From positions 1-64,000 of the forward strand of contig NZ_JADEYC010000002.1 in NCBI RefSeq assembly GCF_015209505.1: a stretch of DNA of 64,000 nucleotides, written 5' to 3'. The position numbers and the translations under genes were made by a program. The stretch is from Saccharopolyspora montiporae (lineage in GTDB: Bacteria; Actinomycetota; Actinomycetes; Mycobacteriales; Pseudonocardiaceae). Under the pieces are notes generated by a model that had not been told where the DNA came from, searched no databases, and saw only the letters and a list, made by a program, of their open reading frames with translations. This document shows positions 17,297 to 24,733 of this stretch, in pieces. The stretch's first letter is position 1; each line of letters begins with the position of its first letter.

Positions 17297-17424
17297 GAGC
17301 ACCAGTATCGCAGCTGATCGATACCGAACCATCGGTTCTTGCTACAGCTGCCCCCCGCGTTCGCACACAGGTCAAGGGCGAACACAAGGCGAAAATGGGG
17401 CGTCACCCGGTATGCGCCGCGGGA

Positions 17425-17463
17425 TTGACATGCAAGGCGACCCGAAGTCTTCACTTGATCAAG
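17425..17463 (+). promoter_or_regulatory. Candidate promoter/operator before the XRE-TPR gene
   Basis: TTGACA at 17425-17430 is a consensus -35. A perfect 10-bp palindrome, CTTGATCAAG, follows at 17454-17463, about where a -10/start site would be. The -10 itself is weak. The palindrome could be an autoregulatory site for the XRE protein. Confidence 0.3.
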
Positions 17464-17557
17464 GAATGTGCCACGCCCAGTCCGACAGCTCCGCCCGCTG
17501 CTGATCACGTCAGGCCCGCCATCGGTATGGTGGGGGCTCTTGTGACGGGAGGCGACG

Positions 17558-18733
17558 ATGGCGACACGACGAGACTCCCTCGCCGCTCGACGCGAGGCAC
17601 TGGGGTTGAGCCAGGAAGCCCTGGCCCGCGAACTGGACGTGGAACTGTCGACGGTCGGACGGTGGGAGCGCGGGACATTGACACCGCAGCCCCGACGACG
17701 TCCGGAGTTGGCACGAGCTCTGCACATCTCGCTCGACGCGTTGGCCGGGTTGCTGAACCCGGCACCGTCCCCCGATCCGCCTGCCGCTGCACGCGCAACG
17801 AACCGGCACCCCGACACCGCATCCCGGCACGGGTCCCTCCCCGATCCGCCCACTGCCGGGAACGCGTCCGATCAGGTCGACCAGCTGCACCGGGCTTACC
17901 AGGCCGCACGATATGACGACGTCCGACGCCTGCTCCCATCGGTGACAACGGCGGTCGACGAACTCGTCGCCCAGACCGCGCAGCCGACGCGCCACGCGCT
18001 CAGCGTGCGCTGCAGCCTGCACATCGTCACCGCGAAACTGGCTACGAAGGTAGGAAATCACGCCGAAGCTGGTATAGCGGCGGAACGAGCCAGAACCGCG
18101 GCGGAGACCGCCGAGGACACGTTCGGGCAGGCCGCGGCCGCGTATCAGCGAACGTGCGCCTTGCTGCGCACCGGCGACGTCGACGACGCTGAGCAGGTGG
18201 CCGCGTCAGCAGCAAGCAGCACGCGAAGCCGCGACCCGCAGAGCGTGACCTGGCGAGGCGTCATGATGTTGATCGGCGCAGTCATCGCCGCTCGCCGCAA
18301 CGACGCGACCGAGGCAGGTCGTCGTCTTGACCACGCCGAGGAACTGGCTCGACTTCTCGGTGCGGACGCCAACATCGGGTGGACCGCCTTCGGCCCGACG
18401 AACGTGCTCATCCACCGGTCGTCCGTTGCGGTCGCCCTGGGCGATCCTCGAACCGCACTGAACCGGGCGGATCAGATCGACGTCACCCGGATGCCGGTCG
18501 GACTCAACGGACGTCAAGCCCGGTTCCACCTCGACAACGCATGGGCGCACACCCAGCTCGGTGAAGACCCCGAAGCGGTGATCCACCTCCTGGACACCGA
18601 ACGCGTCGCCCCAGAACTCATGCGCACGAACCCGGGCACCCACCGTCTCATCCACAAGCTGCTGACCCGCGAACGCCGTTATCGAGTACCCGGCCTGCGC
18701 GAACTCGCACACCGCGCCGGAGTCGCCGCATGA
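17558..18733 (+). CDS. XRE-family regulator with TPR-like helical repeats
   Basis: 391 residues, ATG with GGGAGG 5 nt upstream. Residues about 4-60 are a Cro/C1-type helix-turn-helix (LGLSQEALARELDV, VGRWERGT). After a Pro-rich linker (about 70-105) comes a long all-helical region that reads like tetratricopeptide repeats. Such proteins usually bind a peptide or small ligand and control adjacent genes. It overlaps the flavoprotein gene by ATGA, so they form one operon. Confidence 0.82.
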   Translation: MATRRDSLAARREALGLSQEALARELDVELSTVGRWERGTLTPQPRRRPELARALHISLDALAGLLNPAPSPDPPAAARATNRHPDTASRHGSLPDPPTAGNASDQVDQLHRAYQAARYDDVRRLLPSVTTAVDELVAQTAQPTRHALSVRCSLHIVTAKLATKVGNHAEAGIAAERARTAAETAEDTFGQAAAAYQRTCALLRTGDVDDAEQVAASAASSTRSRDPQSVTWRGVMMLIGAVIAARRNDATEAGRRLDHAEELARLLGADANIGWTAFGPTNVLIHRSSVAVALGDPRTALNRADQIDVTRMPVGLNGRQARFHLDNAWAHTQLGEDPEAVIHLLDTERVAPELMRTNPGTHRLIHKLLTRERRYRVPGLRELAHRAGVAA

Positions 18734-19266
18734 CCCGGCGCGCGCGGTGCGTGTACCTCGTGGCGGCGGCCGCTCCACCGATCCTGCGCATCGAGCCGTT
18801 CCTCACCGCGCTGCGCGCTGAGGGCTGGACGGTCGCGCTCATCGCGACCCCGACCGCGGCCACCTGGATCGACCTCGACGCCCTCGCGGCCGCAACGGAC
18901 TGCGCCACCCGCGTGCACCCGCGCCCACCTCGTGAACCGGATTCGCTCCCGCCGGCCGATGCGGTCGTCGCCGCGCCAATGACGTTCAATTCAATCAACA
19001 AGTGGTCCGCCGGGATGAGCGACACCCTCGCGCTCGGAGTGCTCAACGAGATGCTCGGCGCCGACGTCCCCGTCCTCACCGTCCCGTGCGTGAAGACCGT
19101 GCTGCGCAAGCACCCCGCCTACGCCGAGAGCATCCGCCGGCTGACCGGCGCGGGCGCAACGGTGCTGAACTCCGACGCTGTCACGGTGAAAGCCGAGGAC
19201 GGACTGGCGACGTTCCGCTGGGCAGAAATCACCTCGGCACTGCACGAGCTGACCGGACCCGCCTAA
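18730..19266 (+). CDS. Flavoprotein, HFCD/phosphopantothenoylcysteine-decarboxylase-like
   Basis: 178 residues, start overlapping the previous stop (ATGA). The fold resembles the flavin-containing Cys-decarboxylase group (PF02441): an N-terminal beta strand followed by AAAAPP, and the conserved block APMTFNSINKWSAG with the Asn/Met pattern that holds FMN and substrate. Members decarboxylate C-terminal or pantetheine cysteines, as in CoabC, EpiD and MrsD. It is too short for CoaBC and pairs with a TPR regulator, so it probably acts on a special substrate. No lanthipeptide precursor was found nearby. Confidence 0.75.
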   Translation: MTRRARCVYLVAAAAPPILRIEPFLTALRAEGWTVALIATPTAATWIDLDALAAATDCATRVHPRPPREPDSLPPADAVVAAPMTFNSINKWSAGMSDTLALGVLNEMLGADVPVLTVPCVKTVLRKHPAYAESIRRLTGAGATVLNSDAVTVKAEDGLATFRWAEITSALHELTGPA

Positions 19267-19392
19267 GCCGATCAATCGCCTTCCACGGCTGGCCACCGCG
19301 ATCCTGGTGAAGGTCTCTCACGCGAGAAGGCGGCTTTGCGTCCCTGGTATCCGGAGCGGTCGACAAGTGATCCCGCTCGGAACCGTACCGCC

Positions 19393-19854
19393 GTGTTGAC
19401 GCCGCATTTCCGCCGCAGCATCGCTCTGGTGAACCGCGCTGACCAGACGATCTACTGGGCAGCGGACCAACCACCCGCGCAACCGGAAACGATGCACATG
19501 ACGATGCTCTCCACCGACGAACAAGCCCCGCACATCGCGGCGATCCGGCACAGCGTGCTCGCCGGCTTCCGGTTCCTGCACCTGCGCGACACGAGTCAGC
19601 AGATCATCGCGATCAACGCCGAACGCGTGCGCGGGGGAACGGTCGAGACGTTCACGATCCGAGCCATGCACGAAGCCCTCGCCGGCCGGTTCCGCACCGA
19701 CGACTACCCCGCCGGTGACCCGGTGTGGCAGCAGCACGGCACGGCGGCCGACGTCATCACCGCGCTGCTCGACCTGCCCCCGCCCGACTCGCCGCAAGCG
19801 CCGACGCGAACACTCCGCCGCCCCAGCGGGCTGTGGCTGCCCGGTCAGCGCTAG
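19393..19854 (+). CDS. Hypothetical protein downstream of the flavoprotein
   Basis: 153 residues if the GTG at 19393 is used; a TTG at 19336 would give 172 residues, and neither has a strong ribosome site. The middle part (LRDTSQQIIAINAERVRGG, then a short helix and an acidic/Pro stretch) looks like a genuine small globular protein with ordinary codon use. I do not recognise a family. Its stop overlaps that of the convergent membrane gene in a CTAG, and it probably belongs to the XRE-flavoprotein operon. Confidence 0.5.
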   Translation: MLTPHFRRSIALVNRADQTIYWAADQPPAQPETMHMTMLSTDEQAPHIAAIRHSVLAGFRFLHLRDTSQQIIAINAERVRGGTVETFTIRAMHEALAGRFRTDDYPAGDPVWQQHGTAADVITALLDLPPPDSPQAPTRTLRRPSGLWLPGQR

Positions 19855-20522
19855 CAGCGAGCGCGGGGATCCGGATCGACTGGATCACGCTGCGCCGCAG
19901 CCGGTTCCGCTGGGGCACGCGATCGCGCTCGGGCAGCCCGCACCGCGGCCAGCGCGCCACCCGCCAGCACCGCGGCACCCAGCAGCGGCCCCCATCCCCA
20001 GGTGCGCAGCGCCGCCCCGAACAACCGCCGCACAGCCGAATCCGGGTCGACCAGCACCACTGCCACGAGCAGGAAGGCCAGCAGCACGGTCACCGCGGAC
20101 AGCAGCGTGCGCAGCCTGCCGAACCGGTTCCCGCGGCGAACGATGATCCGCGCCGAGCGCACCAGCCGGCGCACCTGGAGCACCTGCAGCGCGGCGACCA
20201 CGCGCACCAGCCGCAGCACCTGGACCGGCCCGATCGCGAAGAGCACCGCGGGCACGGTGAGCACGGTGATCGTCACCAGCCACCAGTGCTCGCGCAGCCA
20301 GCGCATCCGGTTCCCGCTGCGGAAGAACAGCAGCGCCGACTCACCGGCCAGCACCAGCATGGACAGCCAGTTGATCAGCGTGCCCAGCACACCCACCGGG
20401 CCATCCAACGGGCTCAGGAACACCGCGGGCACCGAAACCGCCGCCGCGATGAGCACCGGGACGCGCAGCGTCTCCTCCAGCCGCTCGGTGCGCGCCGACT
20501 CGCCGACCTCGGTGGAACCCAT
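19851..20522 (-). CDS. Voltage-sensor-like membrane protein without a visible pore
   Basis: 223 residues from the ATG at 20522 (AGGATT upstream). Four hydrophobic segments lead to an S4-like helix with arginines at three-residue spacing (VLRLVRVV, then VRRLVRSAR). Two more hydrophobic segments follow, but the loop between them has no K+ selectivity sequence (no TxGYG or similar). The N-terminal half thus resembles the voltage-sensor domain of bacterial K+ channels. It may be a degenerate channel, a regulatory sensor protein or a proton pathway; sequence alone does not decide. Confidence 0.65.
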   Translation of the reverse strand: MGSTEVGESARTERLEETLRVPVLIAAAVSVPAVFLSPLDGPVGVLGTLINWLSMLVLAGESALLFFRSGNRMRWLREHWWLVTITVLTVPAVLFAIGPVQVLRLVRVVAALQVLQVRRLVRSARIIVRRGNRFGRLRTLLSAVTVLLAFLLVAVVLVDPDSAVRRLFGAALRTWGWGPLLGAAVLAGGALAAVRAARARSRAPAEPAAAQRDPVDPDPRARC

Positions 20523-20729
20523 GGGGCGAATCCTACGAAACGCCTGATCCGGACGACCCGGATGCCCGCCGGTCAGCTGCGCGGCCACCTGCGATCACGG
20601 GCGTGCTGCGCGTTCGGCGTTGCCGCCCAGGCGTTTCCGCGACCCTTGACGCCCGTTCACGCACCGGGGCAGACTCCGGCGCGGTCGCTGTGGTGCACCG
20701 CACCGCGCTACGCCGACGAGGAGGTCTCG

Positions 20730-21578
20730 GTGGCCGGTCCGCAACCGATGCGCGCTCCGCTGTTCGTCCCCGGCGAGCGCACCGACCGCCTCCCCTCCGC
20801 ACTGGCCAGTCCCGCCGACGCCGTCATCCTCGACCTGGAGGACTCGGTGGCGGCCGCGGCCAAGGAACCCGCGCGGCGCGCGGTCACCGACGCCGTCCGC
20901 AGCGCCCCCGCGGGCGCACACCTGCTGGTCCGGATCAACGGACTCGACTCCCCCTGGTTCGCCGACGATCTCGCAGTCCTGCACCCGGTGCTGCACCGGC
21001 TCGCCGGTGTGCTGCTGCCGAAGACCGCCGCGGCCACCGACGTGGACGAGCTCGCCGCGGCGTTGCCGGACGGACCGAGCGTGGTGCCGATCGTGGAATC
21101 GGCGGGCGGTGTCCTGGAAGCGTCCCGGATCGCCGCCGCGCGCCGGGTCTCCCAGCTGCTGTTCGGGCCGGCCGACCTCGGTGCCGAACTCGGTGTCGCC
21201 GTCACCCCGGCCGGGCGGGAACTCGCGCACGCGCGCTCGGCCGTGGTACTGGCCGCGGCCGCCGCCGGGCTCGCCCGCCCGCTGGACGGACCGCACCTGG
21301 CGCTGGGCGATCCGGACGGCCTGCGCACCGGATGCCTGGCCGCCCGCGAACTCGGTTTCGGCGGCAAAGCCGCCATCCACCCCGAGCAGCTGCCCGCCGT
21401 GCGCGAGGTGTTCGCTCCGTCCGAGCAGGAGGTGTCCTGGGCGCGCACCGTGCTGGCCGCCTACCGGGAGTCGTCCGGTCCGGGCGCGGTCCGGCTGGAC
21501 GACGGGACGTTCGTGGACGAACCCGTCGCCCGCCGGGCCGAGCAGATCATCGCCGAGCACTCGGCGGCGGCATCATGA
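20730..21578 (+). CDS. HpcH/HpaI-family lyase, CitE-like
   Basis: 282 residues from a GTG with GAGGAGG upstream. The CitE-like pattern is clear: LFVPGERTDRL, ILDLEDSV (metal/acid cluster near 38-45), LVRING, VPIVESAGGV (metal Glu), LLFGPADLG and GKAAIHPEQ. These enzymes make or cleave acyl-CoA esters such as malyl-, citramalyl- or citryl-CoA. It overlaps the TRAP binding-protein gene (ATGA), so the imported acid is probably its substrate or a precursor of it. No citrate lyase alpha or gamma subunit is present, so it is not a citrate lyase complex member. Confidence 0.85.
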   Translation: MAGPQPMRAPLFVPGERTDRLPSALASPADAVILDLEDSVAAAAKEPARRAVTDAVRSAPAGAHLLVRINGLDSPWFADDLAVLHPVLHRLAGVLLPKTAAATDVDELAAALPDGPSVVPIVESAGGVLEASRIAAARRVSQLLFGPADLGAELGVAVTPAGRELAHARSAVVLAAAAAGLARPLDGPHLALGDPDGLRTGCLAARELGFGGKAAIHPEQLPAVREVFAPSEQEVSWARTVLAAYRESSGPGAVRLDDGTFVDEPVARRAEQIIAEHSAAAS

Positions 21579-22609
21579 CCGGACCGGGAAACGCCCTCGG
21601 CAGGCGGGGATTCCTCAGCAGGCGGGGATTCCTCGGCATCGCGGCGCTCGCGGCGGCCGCGCTTCCCGGCTGCGCGAGCGCGCGCGACCCGATCGCGGCG
21701 ACCTACATCCCGGAGAGCTACGACGACCTCTACCCGGGCGTCGAGCACTTCCTCGGTGCGCTGCACCGGGAAACCGGCGGGGAACGCAGCTACGAGGTCT
21801 TCGACGCGGGAACGCTGCTCGGTGCCGAACAACTGCTGCCCGGGCTGCTCATGGACATCGCCGAGCTGATCTTCCAGACGAGCTCGTACGTCTCCTCCTC
21901 CTACCCGGCACTGAGCGTGATGGAACTCCCCTTCGTCACGGGGAATTTCGCCCAGCACCGGCGCGCGATCGACCCGGACGGCCCGCTGCACGCCGAGATC
22001 AACGACCAGTTGCGCCCGCGCGGACTCCGGCTGCTGGGCAGCCTGCCGACCTCGCTGGAATACCTCTGGACCGCGGCCGCACCGATCCGCGAACCCGCCG
22101 ACGTGCGCGGGATGCGCATCCGGGTGGCGGGCGAGATCGAGGGCGAGACGGTCAAGGCGCTGGGCGGCGCGCCGGTGACCATGGGCTCCTCCGAGGTCTA
22201 CGAAGCGCTGGAGCGCGGCACCATCGACGGGCTGATGAGCTACGTGGGCACGCTCGTCTCCCGCGACCTGCAGCAGATCGTGCGGTACGGGACGGTCGCG
22301 CACTTCGGCGCCTACACCTTCGACGCCTACTGCCGCGCCGACTGGTATGAGCAGCAGCCCGAACCGGTGCGCCGTGCGCTGCGCGCGGCGAGCAGGTCGC
22401 TACACCGGCAGGGCACCGACTCGATGCTCGCGGTGCACGAGCGCGACTACCTGCCGGCGATCGCCGAAGCCGGGGTGCAGCTGGTCGAACCCGGTGCCCG
22501 CGAGCTCGCCGCCTTCCGCCGCGCCACGGCCCCGGTGCACGAGAAGTGGCGCGCAGCGGTGGGTCCCGCCGTCGCCGATCGGATGCTGGCCCGCGTGGAC
22601 GAGGCGTGA
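21575..22609 (+). CDS. dctP: TRAP transporter solute-binding protein (DctP family)
   Basis: 344 residues. An unusual N-terminus carries two consecutive RRGFL motifs (an 18-bp tandem duplication at 21601-21636), then a hydrophobic stretch and LPGC, so it is a Tat- or Sec-exported lipoprotein. The mature domain shows the DctP arginine motif region (DVRGMRIRVAG near 175) and the two-lobed pattern of TRAP binding proteins. It binds an organic acid outside the membrane and hands it to the DctQ/DctM permease encoded downstream. The ligand is unknown. Confidence 0.88.
   Translation: MTGPGNALGRRGFLSRRGFLGIAALAAAALPGCASARDPIAATYIPESYDDLYPGVEHFLGALHRETGGERSYEVFDAGTLLGAEQLLPGLLMDIAELIFQTSSYVSSSYPALSVMELPFVTGNFAQHRRAIDPDGPLHAEINDQLRPRGLRLLGSLPTSLEYLWTAAAPIREPADVRGMRIRVAGEIEGETVKALGGAPVTMGSSEVYEALERGTIDGLMSYVGTLVSRDLQQIVRYGTVAHFGAYTFDAYCRADWYEQQPEPVRRALRAASRSLHRQGTDSMLAVHERDYLPAIAEAGVQLVEPGARELAAFRRATAPVHEKWRAAVGPAVADRMLARVDEA
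21601..21636 (+). repeat. Tandem 18-bp duplication in the signal-peptide coding region
   Basis: Two consecutive 18-base units (21601-21618 and 21619-21636) differ at one position. Each encodes RRGFL plus one small residue, giving a doubled twin-arginine-like motif in the binding protein. Confidence 0.8.
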
Positions 22610-22619
22610 GGTGACGGGA

Positions 22620-23129
22620 ATGCGCGTGCTGGACGGGGTGCGCCGGGCGGTGCTCGGCTGCACCCGGACCCTAGCCGGAACGGCGATGCTGGTGATCGGG
22701 CTGATGATGCTCACGATCAGCTACGACGTGGCGGCCCGGTTCCTGTTCGCCGCGCCCACCGACTGGGCCTACCCGCTCAACGCGGTCGGGGTGTTGGCCG
22801 CGACCGCGCTGGCCGCCCCGCACCTGTACGCGCGGGGCGCGCACATCGGCATGGACCTGGTGCACCGCGGTCTCGGCCCCCGCGCGCAGCGGGCGTGCGA
22901 TGCGGCCACGGCGGTGAGCGCACTACTGCTCGGCGTGGTACTCGCGGTCACCGGCTTCCGCTCGATGCAGGTCGGCCTCACCGGCGGACTCGTCGGTGCG
23001 GGCACCTTCGGCATTCCACTGTGGATCCCGGACGCCCTGCTCGGTATCGCCGGAGTCCTGCTGGCGGTCGTAGCGGTCCTGTTTCCCCCGAGCGCACAAG
23101 ACGACCCGGCCGGAGAAGCCGATGTTTAG
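22620..23129 (+). CDS. dctQ: TRAP transporter small permease (DctQ)
   Basis: 169 residues from the ATG at 22620; GAGGTG lies 6 nt upstream and also follows the dctP stop by a few bases. Four hydrophobic segments (about 18-40, 48-70, 90-110 and 130-155) fit the DctQ membrane subunit, which supports the large DctM channel. A GTG at 22611 is a possible earlier start. Confidence 0.85.
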   Translation: MRVLDGVRRAVLGCTRTLAGTAMLVIGLMMLTISYDVAARFLFAAPTDWAYPLNAVGVLAATALAAPHLYARGAHIGMDLVHRGLGPRAQRACDAATAVSALLLGVVLAVTGFRSMQVGLTGGLVGAGTFGIPLWIPDALLGIAGVLLAVVAVLFPPSAQDDPAGEADV

Positions 23130-23334
23130 GAACTGCCCGCTCCAGCGACGACAGCCGCTTCCACCCACCGATCAACCGGCACCGCCGCGGGTTCTCATAC
23201 GCCATCTCGGGAGGACAGCCGCAGCGCCGTGCATGGGCTCGGGGGTCCCGGACCGAGGCGGCGTCTGAGGTTCCGCCACCGGCACCGCCCAGCACGTCTC
23301 GTCAACACAGGCCCGCAAGTGAGGAGGTGAGACC
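23130..23334. other. 205-nt gap inside the TRAP operon
   Basis: No gene with a ribosome site is visible between dctQ and dctM, which usually abut. A strong ribosome site (GAGGAGGTGAG) precedes dctM. The gap may hold a promoter or processing site, or be the scar of a lost small gene. Confidence 0.4.
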
Positions 23335-24639
23335 GTGTCCGATGCTTGGTTCGTGCTGCTGGCCGTGCTGCTGCTGCTAGTGCTGATCGCCGCCCGCACG
23401 CCGATCTTCGTGGCGCTGAGCGTGTCCGGGATCGCCGGGATCCTCGCCATCGGCGGGCCGGGTGCGCTGGAGCTGGTCCCGCTGGCGCTGGTGTCCCAGC
23501 TGCAGGAGTACTCGCTGGTGGCCGCACCGCTGTACATCCTGTTCGGCGAGGTGCTGGCCGCCAGCGGGTTGGGCGCGGGCCTGTTCGCGGCCGCCTACCG
23601 GTGGTTCAACCGGGTGCCGGGCGGGCTGGCGGCCTCGGCGATCGGCTCGTCCACGGTGTTCGGCGCCATGTCCGGGGTGAGCATTTCCTCGGTGGCGGTG
23701 ATCGGGCGGATGGCCGTGCCGGAGATGCTCGACCGCGGCTACAAGCCCGCGCTGGCCAGCGGTGCGGTGGCGGCGTCGGGTGCGTTGGCGATGCTCATCC
23801 CGCCGAGCCTGATGTTCATCCTGTACGCCTCGGTGACCGGGGAGAGCATCGCGCAGCTGTTCGCGGGCGGGCTGCTGCCCGGGCTGCTGCTGGCCGCGCT
23901 GATGGGCGGCTACGTGGTGGTGCGCGCCAAACTCGCCCCCGCCGAGGCTCCCGGCGCCGAGGAGCGGTTCACCTGGCGCGAGCGGTTCGCGGCGCTGCGC
24001 CACGTGCTGCCCGCGCTGCTGCTCATCGTGCTGGTGCTCGGGGCGATCTACACCGGGGTGGCCACGCCGACCGAGGCTGCCGGGGTGGGCACGCTGGCGG
24101 CGTTCGCGGTCACCGGGCTGCTCTACCGCAGCCTGGACCGCGCGACCGTGAAACGGGTCTTCGCGTCCACGGTGCAGGTGTCCGGCGCGGTGCTGGCGAT
24201 CGTCGGTTCGGCGTTCGTGTTCACCCAGATGCTGGTGCTGGCGCGGGTTCCGGACGCGGTGGCCGAATTCGTGGTGGGGCTGGACGTCTCGCCCTACGTG
24301 GTGCTCGCCGCGATCATGCTCCTGCTGCTGGTGCTGGGCTGCCTGGTCGACGCGGCCTCGCTGCTGCTGGTGGTCGCGCCGGTGCTGGTGCCCGCGGTGG
24401 AGGCGCTGGGTTTCGACCCGCTGTGGTTCGGCGTGCTGCTGGTGGTCAACCTGGAGATGGCGGTGATCACGCCGCCGGTGGGCCTGAACCTGTACACGAT
24501 GAAATCGGTCGTGCCGCAGCTGGACATCGCCGACGTGCTGCGCGGGGCGCTGCCCTACATCGCCATCGAGGCGGGGCTGCTCGTGCTGCTCGTCGCGTTC
24601 CCGGAGATCGTCACGTTCCTCCCCGAAATCATCGCTTGA
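23335..24639 (+). CDS. dctM: TRAP transporter large permease (DctM)
   Basis: 434 residues, GTG start with a strong ribosome site. About twelve hydrophobic segments and the DctM landmarks VFGAMSGVSISSVAVIGR and ASGALAMLIPPS identify the channel subunit of a sodium- or proton-driven TRAP transporter. It completes the binding-protein/DctQ/DctM set next to the CitE-like lyase. TRAP systems are rather uncommon in actinobacteria, so the substrate would be informative. Confidence 0.92.
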   Translation: MSDAWFVLLAVLLLLVLIAARTPIFVALSVSGIAGILAIGGPGALELVPLALVSQLQEYSLVAAPLYILFGEVLAASGLGAGLFAAAYRWFNRVPGGLAASAIGSSTVFGAMSGVSISSVAVIGRMAVPEMLDRGYKPALASGAVAASGALAMLIPPSLMFILYASVTGESIAQLFAGGLLPGLLLAALMGGYVVVRAKLAPAEAPGAEERFTWRERFAALRHVLPALLLIVLVLGAIYTGVATPTEAAGVGTLAAFAVTGLLYRSLDRATVKRVFASTVQVSGAVLAIVGSAFVFTQMLVLARVPDAVAEFVVGLDVSPYVVLAAIMLLLLVLGCLVDAASLLLVVAPVLVPAVEALGFDPLWFGVLLVVNLEMAVITPPVGLNLYTMKSVVPQLDIADVLRGALPYIAIEAGLLVLLVAFPEIVTFLPEIIA

Positions 24640-24733
24640 CCGGCGGTGACCGGCGGGTCCCAATCCGATGGGTTGCCCGCCGCACCGCGCCGATCGCCCC
24701 ATAGGATGACGGCCGGGCGACCGAGGAGTGGCA

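Noticed and set aside
18730..19266. Lanthipeptide or RiPP cluster around the flavoprotein
   Set aside because: The flavoprotein is of the EpiD fold group, but no precursor peptide or cyclase gene was found in the window.
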